Source of the DNA: Andeanibacterium sp035497315
Lineage (GTDB): Bacteria > Pseudomonadota > Alphaproteobacteria > Sphingomonadales > Sphingomonadaceae
DNA length: 48,639 nucleotides
Direction of reading: 5' to 3'
Assembly (NCBI GenBank): GCA_035497315.1
Contig: DATJDU010000031.1
Location: 1-48,639 of the forward strand
A model generated the notes under the pieces. That model searched no databases. It saw only the letters and a program-made list of their open reading frames with translations, and had not been told where the DNA came from. Below are positions 31,757-38,936 of the stretch, one piece after another (the first letter of the stretch is position 1; the number at the start of each line of letters is the position of its first letter). Position numbers and translations under genes: made by a program.

Positions 31757-32713
31757 CTATTCCTCTTCCTCCAAATTTCGCCGGGGCGGGTGCAGACGCA
31801 ATCTTGTTACATGGGTTTCATCGCCAGCAGTGACTTCGATCCGCCAGCCGCTCGGATGTTCCAGAATCGCGCCGACTTCGGGCACCTGGCCGGCCAGCAC
31901 GAAGGCAAGGCCGCCCAGCGTATCGACCGCTTCTTCCACTTCGGCAATGCGCGGGTCTTCGACCGTTTCGGCCACATCGTCCAGTTCGGCCCTGGCATCG
32001 GCATCCCACATGCCGTCGCCGAGCGGCACGATCAGTGCCTCGGGTGCATCGTCATGCTCGTCCTCGATGTCGCCGACGATTTCCTCGACCAGATCCTCGA
32101 TGGTGATGATCCCGTCGACGCCCGAATATTCGTCCACCACCACGGCCAGATGGGTGCGGCGCGCCCGCATGTCGGCCAGCACGTCCAGCGCGTTGCGGGT
32201 CTGCGGCACATAGAGCGGCTGACGCATCAGGCTGGTCCAGTCTTCCGGGGGCGTCTGGCCGGTGGCGATGATAGTGAAGACGTCCTTGATGTGGATCATG
32301 CCGATCACTTCATCCAGAGTCTCGCGATAGACGGGCATGCGCGAATGGCCATGCTCGGCGAATTTGGCGACCAGTTCCGCCCAGCTCGCATCGGCCGGAA
32401 CGGCAATGATCTCCCCGCGCGGGATCGCCACGTCATCGGCATCGTGCTCGCTGAAATGGAGCAGGTTGCGCAGCATGGTGAGTTCCAGCGGCGACAGATC
32501 GCCGCCAGCCGCTCGGGGGCTGCCCGAAGGATGCTCGTCCTCGTGCTCGGCTATGGCTTCCTCAAGCTGCGCGCGCAGCGAGGTTTCGCCATTGTCCCCA
32601 TCGAAGAAGCGGCGGATGGAGCCCCACAAGCCGCCTTTACTGTCCGCGTCTCCATTGCTGGAGTCGCCGGTCCTGGCCGTGTCAGACATGGCCCTGTTAC
32701 TTTCTCCTGTCAT
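31757..32713 (-). CDS. corC: CorC/HlyC-type CBS-domain protein (YbeX-like)
   Basis: A 318-residue soluble protein with two CBS domains (about residues 90–225) and a C-terminal CorC_HlyC domain (about 230–310, FVLAGQVPEVG). It lacks the DUF21 membrane domain, as does E. coli YbeX/CorC, linked to Mg2+/Co2+ efflux and to ribosome maturation. The start overlaps the ybeY stop by four bases. In many relatives lnt (apolipoprotein N-acyltransferase) follows; here lysR does. Confidence 0.9.
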   Translation of the reverse strand: MTGESNRAMSDTARTGDSSNGDADSKGGLWGSIRRFFDGDNGETSLRAQLEEAIAEHEDEHPSGSPRAAGGDLSPLELTMLRNLLHFSEHDADDVAIPRGEIIAVPADASWAELVAKFAEHGHSRMPVYRETLDEVIGMIHIKDVFTIIATGQTPPEDWTSLMRQPLYVPQTRNALDVLADMRARRTHLAVVVDEYSGVDGIITIEDLVEEIVGDIEDEHDDAPEALIVPLGDGMWDADARAELDDVAETVEDPRIAEVEEAVDTLGGLAFVLAGQVPEVGAILEHPSGWRIEVTAGDETHVTRLRLHPPRRNLEEEE

Positions 32714-33201
32714 TCGCCTTGATCGCCATATGGGTCAGCAATTCCCATTAGCGCAAGCGCCTTTGTTTCCAGCGCTTCCATTGCATCGGCATCCTGCGGC
32801 GATATTTCATGATCATGACCGGCCAGGTGCAGCAGTCCATGCACGATCAGATGGGCCGCGTGATCTTCCAGCACAACACCCTTTTCCGCCGCTTCGCGGG
32901 CGCAGGTTTCATGGGCGAGCGCGATGTCGCCCAGCAATTCGGGCGGGCCTTCCGCAGGCAGGGAGATCAGATCGTCGCGCTCCAGCATGGGGAAGGACAG
33001 CACATTGGTCGGCTTGTCCCGCTGGCGCCACTCGCGGTTGAGCGTGTGGATTTCCTCGTCGGAGGTAAAGATGAGGCTGGCCGAAAGGCGCGGATTTCCA
33101 AGCTCCGGCGCGACCTGCATCAGGGCGTCGGCCGCGCGTTCCGCAAGCTCCTCCCATTGGCCCGAGGGCCAGGGCGCTTCAATATCGATTTCGAGATTCA
33201 C
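32710..33201 (-). CDS. ybeY: Endoribonuclease / rRNA maturation factor YbeY
   Basis: A 163-residue single-domain metalloprotein needed for 16S rRNA 3'-end maturation and 70S quality control. The zinc-binding H-x3-H-x5-H signature is HGLLHLAGHDH in the C-terminal half. It lies between phoH (41 bases upstream) and corC (four-base overlap), the usual order. Glycine in LAGHDH is normal for alphaproteobacteria. Confidence 0.95.
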   Translation of the reverse strand: MNLEIDIEAPWPSGQWEELAERAADALMQVAPELGNPRLSASLIFTSDEEIHTLNREWRQRDKPTNVLSFPMLERDDLISLPAEGPPELLGDIALAHETCAREAAEKGVVLEDHAAHLIVHGLLHLAGHDHEISPQDADAMEALETKALALMGIADPYGDQGE

Positions 33202-33242
33202 GCGAGCCCCATGCCGCCCCGCAGTCGCCGTGGCAAGGAAAG

Positions 33243-34274
33243 CTAATCGTCCTTCCCCTCATAGGCCTCGACAATCCTGCCGACAATCGGGTGGCGCACC
33301 ACGTCGCCGGTGGAGAAGCGGGAGATGGCGATGCCGTCCACCCCGTCCAGCCGCGCCACGGCATCGTTGAGGCCGCTCATGTTCGGGCCGCCGGGAATGT
33401 CCACCTGCTTGGGATCGCCGCAGATCACCATCCGGCTGTTCTGGCCGAAGCGGGTGAGGAACATCTTCATCTGCTCGCGCGTGGTGTTCTGCGCCTCGTC
33501 GAGAATGACGAAGGCATCGGCCAGCGTGCGGCCGCGCATGAAGGCGATCGGCGCGATCTCGATCTCGCCGCTGGCCAGCCGCCGTTCCACCTGTTCGGGC
33601 GGCATGCAATCATACAGCGCATCGTAGAGCGGGCGGAGATAGGGATCGACCTTCTCCTTCATGTCGCCGGGCAGGAAGCCCAGCCTTTCGCCGGCCTCCA
33701 CCGCCGGGCGGGAAAGGATCAGGCGCTGCACGCTGCCGGTGATGAGCTGGCTCACCGCCTGGGCGACGGCGAGATAGGTCTTGCCCGTGCCCGCCGGGCC
33801 GAGGGCGAAGATGATGTCATCCCGTGCCAGCGCGCGCATATAGTCGATCTGCGCGGCAGAGCGCGGGATGATCGTCTTCTTGCGGGTGCGGATCATGATC
33901 GGCGGGCGTTCCGCATCGCCCGAGATGATCCCTTCCAGCGTCGGTTCGCTGGACATGGCGATCAGTGCTTCGATTGCGCCCGCATCCAGTTGCTGGCCGG
34001 TGAGGAGGCGCTGATGCATCCCCTTCAGCACCTCACGTGCGCGGGCCACTGCATCGTCGGGCCCTTCGATCTGCACCTTGTTGCCGCGCGCCGCGATATA
34101 GACGCCCAATCGATTCTCTATCTGGACCAGATTGGCGTCGAATTCGCCAAACAGCGCGCCAAGCACGGTCTGCTCGTCGAATTCCACCTCCACCCTTGCG
34201 CGGCGCGAAGCATCGCGGCGATCTTCGGGATGGGCGAGTGCCGCGTAACCGGCACGATCTGCTTTGCGGGCCAT
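33243..34274 (-). CDS. phoH: PhoH-like ATPase (YbeZ)
   Basis: A 343-residue PhoH/YbeZ P-loop ATPase that partners YbeY in RNA processing. An N-terminal KH-like segment (NLVQIENRLGVYIAARGNKV) precedes the Walker A GPAGTGKTY near residue 160. Walker B is FVILDEAQNTT, followed by ICGDPKQVDIP. In relatives miaB lies directly upstream; here 3.3 kb of unrelated genes separate them. The 230-base region before the start holds a VOC-gene terminator and a degenerate REP. Confidence 0.94.
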   Translation of the reverse strand: MARKADRAGYAALAHPEDRRDASRRARVEVEFDEQTVLGALFGEFDANLVQIENRLGVYIAARGNKVQIEGPDDAVARAREVLKGMHQRLLTGQQLDAGAIEALIAMSSEPTLEGIISGDAERPPIMIRTRKKTIIPRSAAQIDYMRALARDDIIFALGPAGTGKTYLAVAQAVSQLITGSVQRLILSRPAVEAGERLGFLPGDMKEKVDPYLRPLYDALYDCMPPEQVERRLASGEIEIAPIAFMRGRTLADAFVILDEAQNTTREQMKMFLTRFGQNSRMVICGDPKQVDIPGGPNMSGLNDAVARLDGVDGIAISRFSTGDVVRHPIVGRIVEAYEGKDD

Positions 34275-34400
34275 GGACTCCTTTCGGTTTGTAGCTGCGA
34301 AGATAATACAGGCGCGGACAAGGGCAAGCGCGCCGGGGCGATGTCACGGTGGAAAAGCGGGATTGTGTTGCATTCGCGCGCCGGGGGCCGCCTTCCTGTT

Positions 34401-34430
34401 CGTCATTTCCGCCTGCACTGGAATGATGAC
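34401..34430. repeat. Degenerate REP-like hairpin
   Basis: CGTCATTTCC...GGAATGATGAC forms an imperfect palindrome around GCCTGCACT. It resembles the common CGTCATTCCCGC repeat and related remnants at 21177–21202 and 35541–35565. Confidence 0.45.
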
Positions 34431-34452
34431 AATAAGTGTGACGACAGAAAAT

Positions 34453-34482
34453 GGGTGGGAACAGACTGCCCGCTTCCCACCC
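34453..34482 (-). terminator. Terminator of the VOC gene at 34.5 kb
   Basis: GGGTGGGAA and TTCCCACCC form a nine-pair stem with a 12-base loop. Read on the minus strand it is followed by ATTTTC. It lies 25 bases after the VOC stop. Confidence 0.75.
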
Positions 34483-34506
34483 CATCGGGCCGCCTAGGTC
34501 GTGAAC

Positions 34507-34890
34507 TCAGCCTTGGGCGGTGTGGAAGGTGATGGCGTAGCCATCGGGATCGCCAGCAGTGAAGAACCGGCCGAACGGGCCATCGTTTGGTTCGCTGAGC
34601 ACATTGCCGCCACGCTCCATAATCCGGGCGTAAAAAGCGTCTGCATCGTCGCAGCTGACCCACAGAGCCATGCCGACGCCCAGAGGGCCGGTTTCGGGAA
34701 GCGGCCGCAGGGGCTCGCGCAGGGCCAGGGCGATTGGGCTGGTCTTGAAAACGACGGCCCCCGGCGGGTTCCGGGCATTTGCTTCAAAACCAAACACCTC
34801 CCGGTAGTAGCTGGCTGACGCCGCAAGATCGCGCACCTGCAGGGCAATAAAGGAAGGACCGATGGGCATTGTCATTTCGCGCACTCGCAT
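34507..34890 (-). CDS. VOC (glyoxalase-like) protein under MarR control
   Basis: A 127-residue single-chain VOC protein (PhnB/bleomycin-resistance-like). It reads PSFIALQVRDLAASASYYREVFGF, then GMALWVSCDDADAFYARI and ends DPDGYAITFHTAQG. Such proteins bind or transform small electrophiles or drugs. The ATG at 34890 has AGGAG ten bases upstream; ATGs at 34875 and 34869 are possible shorter forms. The marR gene is divergent with only 39 bases between, filled by two palindromes, so MarR control is very likely. Confidence 0.87.
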   Translation of the reverse strand: MRVREMTMPIGPSFIALQVRDLAASASYYREVFGFEANARNPPGAVVFKTSPIALALREPLRPLPETGPLGVGMALWVSCDDADAFYARIMERGGNVLSEPNDGPFGRFFTAGDPDGYAITFHTAQG

Positions 34891-34893
34891 TAT

Positions 34894-34929
34894 TATCAGG
34901 CTCCTTACATTAATATCAGGTTCCTGATA
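34894..34929. promoter_or_regulatory. Two MarR-type operators between the VOC gene and marR
   Basis: TATCAGGTTCCTGATA (34914–34929) is a palindrome with seven-base arms and abuts the marR ATG. TATCAGGCTCCTTACA (34894–34909) is a degenerate copy exactly 20 bases (two turns) away. The second covers the VOC ribosome site. Confidence 0.8.
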
Positions 34930-35382
34930 ATGTCAACGCGCCAGATGAACCCTTCGGATGAGCAGAGCTGGATCGGGTACCTGCTAAAATTTACCCAGAA
35001 TCGCCTGAGGCTGCGCCTTGAGGCGGAACTGGCGGGCACCGGGGTTTCCCCTTCCCAAAACGCCGTGCTGCTCGCGATCGCCGAAAATCCCCGCATATCG
35101 AACGCCGCACTGGCGCGCGCCGCATTCGTGACGCCCCAATCCATGCAGGGGATGCTTGTTACCCTTGAGCGGGAGGGCTTGATCACGCGCACGCCGCATC
35201 CGGAGCATGGGCGGATCATCATGACGGAACTGACCGATGCGGGGAAAAGGGCAGCGCAGGCAGGCACGATTGCCGCCGAAATCGTGGAGCGGGAGATGCT
35301 GGCGGGCCTGAGTGCAGGCGAAGCCAGCATGTTGCGAGAACTGCTCCAGCGCTGCGCGGATGCTCTTGGCGAAGGCAAGTGA
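34930..35382 (+). CDS. MarR-family transcriptional regulator
   Basis: A 150-residue MarR-type winged helix-turn-helix protein. The DNA-reading region is ISNAALARAAFVTPQSMQGMLVTLEREGLITR (about residues 57–88) followed by the beta-wing with HPEHGRIIMTELTDAG. Such regulators release DNA upon binding phenolic compounds or on cysteine oxidation; no Cys is visible in the N-terminal half. The start codon is embedded at the end of its own likely operator, implying autorepression together with the divergent VOC gene. Confidence 0.92.
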   Translation: MSTRQMNPSDEQSWIGYLLKFTQNRLRLRLEAELAGTGVSPSQNAVLLAIAENPRISNAALARAAFVTPQSMQGMLVTLEREGLITRTPHPEHGRIIMTELTDAGKRAAQAGTIAAEIVEREMLAGLSAGEASMLRELLQRCADALGEGK

Positions 35383-35484
35383 CCCTGCCGGCGGACGGCA
35401 TCGGGCCTCTGCCTGACGGGCTTTGCCGTTAGCGGCAGATCGGTGCTGCTACGGTGTGGATAGGGTGGCTGGCGGGCATTCCCA

Positions 35485-35575
35485 ACCCGTCTCCCAGCGA
35501 AAGCTGGGATCGCTGTCGGCTAGATTATCCGTTCGAAACAGATTGTCCCGACCGGGAATGACGAAGGGAAGTGGG
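35485..35575. repeat. REP-like hairpin region after marR
   Basis: TCCCAGC and GCTGGGA (35492–35498, 35503–35509) form a perfect seven-pair hairpin with a GAAA loop, within CCGTCTCCCAGCGAAAGC, which resembles a dispersed sphingomonad REP. About 40 bases on, TCCCGACCGGGAATGACG completes a second arm. It occupies part of the 399-base gap between marR and the secreted orphan; the rest is AT-rich with the direct repeats at 35696. Confidence 0.55.
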
Positions 35576-35695
35576 GCATGTCAGCAATCGGGTCGCGTCC
35601 CAAGAGCGTGTTTTGTCGCAAATGTTGTGGATTTCTGTCACTCAATAAGCTCTGCGGAACACGCATTTTGGGCAAAAGAGTTTCTTCGGGGACCG

Positions 35696-35725
35696 TTAAC
35701 TTCACAGCGCTTTTAACTTTACAGC
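35696..35725 (+). repeat. 17-base-period direct repeat upstream of the secreted orphan
   Basis: TTAACTTCACAGC (35696–35708) and TTAACTTTACAGC (35713–35725) differ at one base and are 17 bases apart. They lie 57 bases before the start of the following gene, where an activator site or promoter is expected. Confidence 0.55.
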
Positions 35726-35781
35726 CCATGCTGCGGATTTATACGTGCCTAAGCGTCCATTTTACAGGAGTTCTCCGTCAA

Positions 35782-36189
35782 ATGAAATCTCGCCAATCTC
35801 TGGGGACCGTTCTGGCCTTTATGGCAATGATGCTACCTGCGACTGGCTGGGCTCAGAAATCGGAGAATTTGTCGGCGTCAGAGAATGAGCGATACCAGCT
35901 TTGGACGAATTGCGCCGGTCACATGCTATTCGTTCAGATGAATGGCAAAACCTATGGTGCAGGCGAAGCGGCAGGCGCAACAATCATGCGTCCAAAAATT
36001 GAGGCGTATATTCGCAGGACATGGCCACAAAAAGATGCCGACATTAGCGGTGATATAGATTCTGGCTTCAGGGCCGCAAAAGAGCGTGCCCAAATTTTAG
36101 ACGAACCTTCAAATTCCAATCACGCTGGGGCATTAAAATTTGTAGAAACTTGCAATAAAATTGGTGGATTTGTTTCCCTAGACAATTAA
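35782..36189 (+). CDS. Secreted hypothetical protein, AT-rich orphan
   Basis: A 135-residue protein with a clear signal peptide (MKSRQSLGTVLAFMAMMLPA, cut after TGWAQ). The mature part of about 110 residues has two cysteines (NCAGH, ETCNK), which may form one disulphide, and no family I recognise. The ATG at 35782 is preceded by AGGAG; the frame is open from 35578, but the extra part reads as unlikely protein. Base composition is clearly more AT-rich than the neighbours (codons such as AAA, ATT, AAT are common), which suggests recent transfer. A weak hairpin terminator follows. Confidence 0.68.
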   Translation: MKSRQSLGTVLAFMAMMLPATGWAQKSENLSASENERYQLWTNCAGHMLFVQMNGKTYGAGEAAGATIMRPKIEAYIRRTWPQKDADISGDIDSGFRAAKERAQILDEPSNSNHAGALKFVETCNKIGGFVSLDN

Positions 36190-36227
36190 CGCACCTAATT
36201 TTACTAGAAGTTTGTCTACTTCCGAAT

Positions 36228-36246
36228 AAATGCATTACGCATTTTT
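36228..36246 (+). terminator. Weak terminator of the secreted orphan
   Basis: AAATGC and GCATTT pair around ATTAC, followed by TT and an AT-rich tract. It lies about 40 bases after the stop. Confidence 0.5.
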
Positions 36247-36362
36247 ATAAAATTGAATAAACTATCGATTAAATTGATGTCCTCGCCTGCCTCCGCGACG
36301 TTTCATTTGCGGCTGACGCTCGGAGTGGACGATCCGTTTTTTGAACTTCTTGGCTTGGCCGG

Positions 36363-36684
36363 CAATGTCCGCTTAGTTGTCGTGTCCGGACAGTCGGCTT
36401 TCGCCCGAAAACTCCGCACCCCCGCCAGAAAACACTTTCCTACAGGCTCGTAAATGGCGTTCATCCTGCGCGATGAATCATTTCGCCGCCACTCGGCCTT
36501 ATGCCTTTCCCGCCCCGGCCTTCCCGGCGTTCCGGAACGCGCACGAAAAGCCGAAATGGAAGGTTACACTCCGGCTTGCACGCAGGTCGGAAAAACGGCT
36601 CGAAACCGGGCCGCGCGGGGGTGATACGCCGTGCACAAAATATGGCAAATCGCTGCCCGGAAAGGTGACACATCCACGGCCGGT
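36363..36684 (+). repeat. Dispersed intergenic element, copy C
   Basis: The third copy, in the 597-base gap between the secreted orphan and the SDR. Blocks are ATGTCCGCT at 36365, CCGCCAGAAAACACTTTCC at 36422, AATGGCGTTCATCCTGCGCG at 36453, GCACGAAAA at 36541 and AAAGGTGACACATCC at 36661. It shares its left 60 bases with copy A. One internal stretch is nine bases shorter than in A and B. The minus strand has an open frame of 70 codons (36461–36673) starting MCHLSGQ and ending EMIHRAG then TGA. Of the rest of the gap, 36190–36362 is AT-rich with no gene seen, and 36685–36786 is the SDR leader with the 10-mer TTGAGCCAGG repeated 49 bases apart (36713, 36762). Confidence 0.75.
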
Positions 36685-36786
36685 CCCGGATTGTCGCAAT
36701 CGGGCAATCGCTTTGAGCCAGGACAAGGCGGGAACTCTTTCCGCCCTTATCCGCATATCCCTTGAGCCAGGCATTGGAGAATAGAC

Positions 36787-37533
36787 ATGACACAGGATTT
36801 CTCGGGTAAATCGGCCATCGTTACCGGCGGCGCATCCGGCATCGGCGCGGCGATCGTGCGCGATCTGGCGGCGCGGGGTGCGAGCGTGGTGGTGGCGGAT
36901 TACAATCTGGAAGGGGCGGAGAAACTCGCCGCCGAAGCAGGCAATGGTGCAGTGGCCTTCAAGGTCGATACCTCTGACGCTGCGCAAGTGAAGGCCATGG
37001 TGGATTTCGCCGTGAAGCAGTTCGGCCGCCTCGATCTGGCGGTGAACAATGCCGGGATCGCGGGTTCGGACAAGCCGGTGGGCGAGATCGAGCTGGACGA
37101 TTGGCACCGGGTGATCGGCGTGAACCTGCACGGCGTGTTTTACGGCATGCGTTACCAGATCCCGGCCATGCTGGAGACGGGCGGCGGTTCCATCGTCAAT
37201 ATGGCCTCCATCCTCGGTTCGGTCGGCTGGCGCGGGGCGGCGGCCTATGTCACGGCCAAGCACGGGGTTTGCGGCATGACCAAATCGGCCGCGCTCGAAT
37301 ATTCGGCGAAAGGCATTCGCGTGAATGCGGTAGGCCCGGGGTTCATCGAAACCCCGCTGATCGAAAATGCCATGACCGACGAGGCGCGGGCCGCGCTGAT
37401 CGGCCTGCATCCGATCGGCCGGCTGGGCCAGCCGGAAGAAGTAGCGGCGCTGACCAATTTCCTGCTCAGCGATGCGGCCAGTTTCGTGACCGGGGCCTAT
37501 TATCCGGTGGACGGCGCCTATCTCGCCCAGTGA
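36787..37533 (+). CDS. Short-chain dehydrogenase/reductase (SDR)
   Basis: A 248-residue classical SDR. The Rossmann glycine motif is VTGGASGIG (residues 12–20), NNAG is near 88, and the catalytic Tyr-x3-Lys is YVTAKHG near residue 154, preceded by the Ser in SILGS. An Asp at the end of the second strand (VVVADYN) favours NAD(H) over NADP(H). The C-terminal PVDGAYLAQ is typical. GGAGAATAGAC precedes the ATG. The substrate is not determinable. It ends 21 bases from the convergent miaB stop. Confidence 0.92.
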   Translation: MTQDFSGKSAIVTGGASGIGAAIVRDLAARGASVVVADYNLEGAEKLAAEAGNGAVAFKVDTSDAAQVKAMVDFAVKQFGRLDLAVNNAGIAGSDKPVGEIELDDWHRVIGVNLHGVFYGMRYQIPAMLETGGGSIVNMASILGSVGWRGAAAYVTAKHGVCGMTKSAALEYSAKGIRVNAVGPGFIETPLIENAMTDEARAALIGLHPIGRLGQPEEVAALTNFLLSDAASFVTGAYYPVDGAYLAQ

Positions 37534-37554
37534 TGGGGCGGGGCAGGCACCGCG

Positions 37555-38889
37555 TCAGGCAGTGGCGGGCTGGAGCAGGCGGCCGGACAGCGAATTCGGG
37601 CCGGCTTCGGCCAGTTCGACCGTCACGATATCGCCAATGGTGCAGTCGGCTTCGAAATGGACCGATTGCAGCCAGGGCGACTTGCCCAGCCACTGGCCGG
37701 GATATTTACCCTTGCGTTCCACCAGCACGTCGCAGGTCCGGCCGAGCGATGCCTGGTTGAAGGCATATTGATCGCGATTGAGCGCGGCCTGCAGGCGCTG
37801 CAGCCGCTCGTCCATCACGGCCAGCGCGATTTGGCCCTCCATCGTCGCGGCGGGGGTGCCGGGGCGGGCCGAATATTTGAAGCTGAAGGCTGCGGCATAG
37901 CCGACCGCATCGACGAGGCCGAGCGTCTCTTCGAACTCGGCATCGGTCTCGCCGGGGAAGCCGACGATGAAATCGCCCGACAGGGCAATGTCCGGCCGGC
38001 CGGTGCGCACCCGGTCGAGCAGCTTGAGGTAACTGTCCACCGTGTGGCTGCGGTTCATCGCCTTGAGCACTCGGTCGGAGCCGCTCTGTACCGGTAGGTG
38101 CAGGTAGGGCATCAGCTTGTCCACTTCGCCATGGGCAGCGATGAGGCCGTCCGTCATGTCGTTGGGGTGGCTGGTGGTGTAGCGAATTCGCTGCAATTCC
38201 GGTAGCTTGGCAAGGTCCCTGATTAGCCCGTCGAGCCCGACGGCGCGGCCTTTGGCATCCTCGCCGGTCCAGGCGTTGACGTTCTGCCCCAGCAGCGTGA
38301 TCTCGCGCGCACCAGCTTCGGTCAGCCTCTGCGCTTCGGCGATCAAATCATTGTAAGGGCGCGATATTTCAGCACCGCGTGTGTAAGGCACCACGCAATA
38401 GGTGCAGAATTTGTCGCACCCTTCCTGCACCGTCAGAAACGCGGTCGGGCCGGACCGGCGGCGGGCGGGAAGGGCGGCGAATTTGGCGTCGGCCGGCATG
38501 TCCGTATCGGTCGCCCGCTCGCCCTTCGAGGCCTTTTCCAGCATTTCGGGCAGGCGGTGATAGGCCTGCGGGCCGACCACCATCGAAACCGAAGGCGCGC
38601 GGCTCATGATCTCCTCGCCCTCCGCCTGAGCGACGCAACCGGCGACCGCGATCAGCGGGCTGGAGCCGTCCTCCCGGCGCAGGCGGCCGATGTCGGAATA
38701 GACCTTTTCCGCCGCCTTTTCACGGATGTGGCAGGTGTTGAGCACCACCAGATCGGCTTCCTCGCCTTCCTGCGCTGCGGCAAGGCCGCGTTCGGTAAGC
38801 AGCTCTGCCATGCGTTCGCCGTCATAGACGTTCATCTGGCAGCCGAAGCTTTTGACCCTGTAGGTCCGGGGGGGCGGGCTCTGTTGCAT
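37555..38889 (-). CDS. miaB: tRNA-2-methylthio-N6-dimethylallyladenosine synthase MiaB
   Basis: A 444-residue radical-SAM methylthiotransferase that adds the 2-methylthio group to i6A37 of tRNA. The N-terminal UPF0004 domain has Cys in SFGCQMNVYD and two further cysteines that hold one cluster. The radical-SAM motif is CDKFCTYC (C-x3-C-x2-C), and a TRAM domain ends the protein. It would normally be followed by phoH; here the SDR and other genes intervene. Confidence 0.96.
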   Translation of the reverse strand: MQQSPPPRTYRVKSFGCQMNVYDGERMAELLTERGLAAAQEGEEADLVVLNTCHIREKAAEKVYSDIGRLRREDGSSPLIAVAGCVAQAEGEEIMSRAPSVSMVVGPQAYHRLPEMLEKASKGERATDTDMPADAKFAALPARRRSGPTAFLTVQEGCDKFCTYCVVPYTRGAEISRPYNDLIAEAQRLTEAGAREITLLGQNVNAWTGEDAKGRAVGLDGLIRDLAKLPELQRIRYTTSHPNDMTDGLIAAHGEVDKLMPYLHLPVQSGSDRVLKAMNRSHTVDSYLKLLDRVRTGRPDIALSGDFIVGFPGETDAEFEETLGLVDAVGYAAAFSFKYSARPGTPAATMEGQIALAVMDERLQRLQAALNRDQYAFNQASLGRTCDVLVERKGKYPGQWLGKSPWLQSVHFEADCTIGDIVTVELAEAGPNSLSGRLLQPATA

Positions 38890-38936
38890 GGCGGCGGCAT
38901 TTAGGGGAAATGCGCGCCGGAGTGAAGAGGCGAGGC

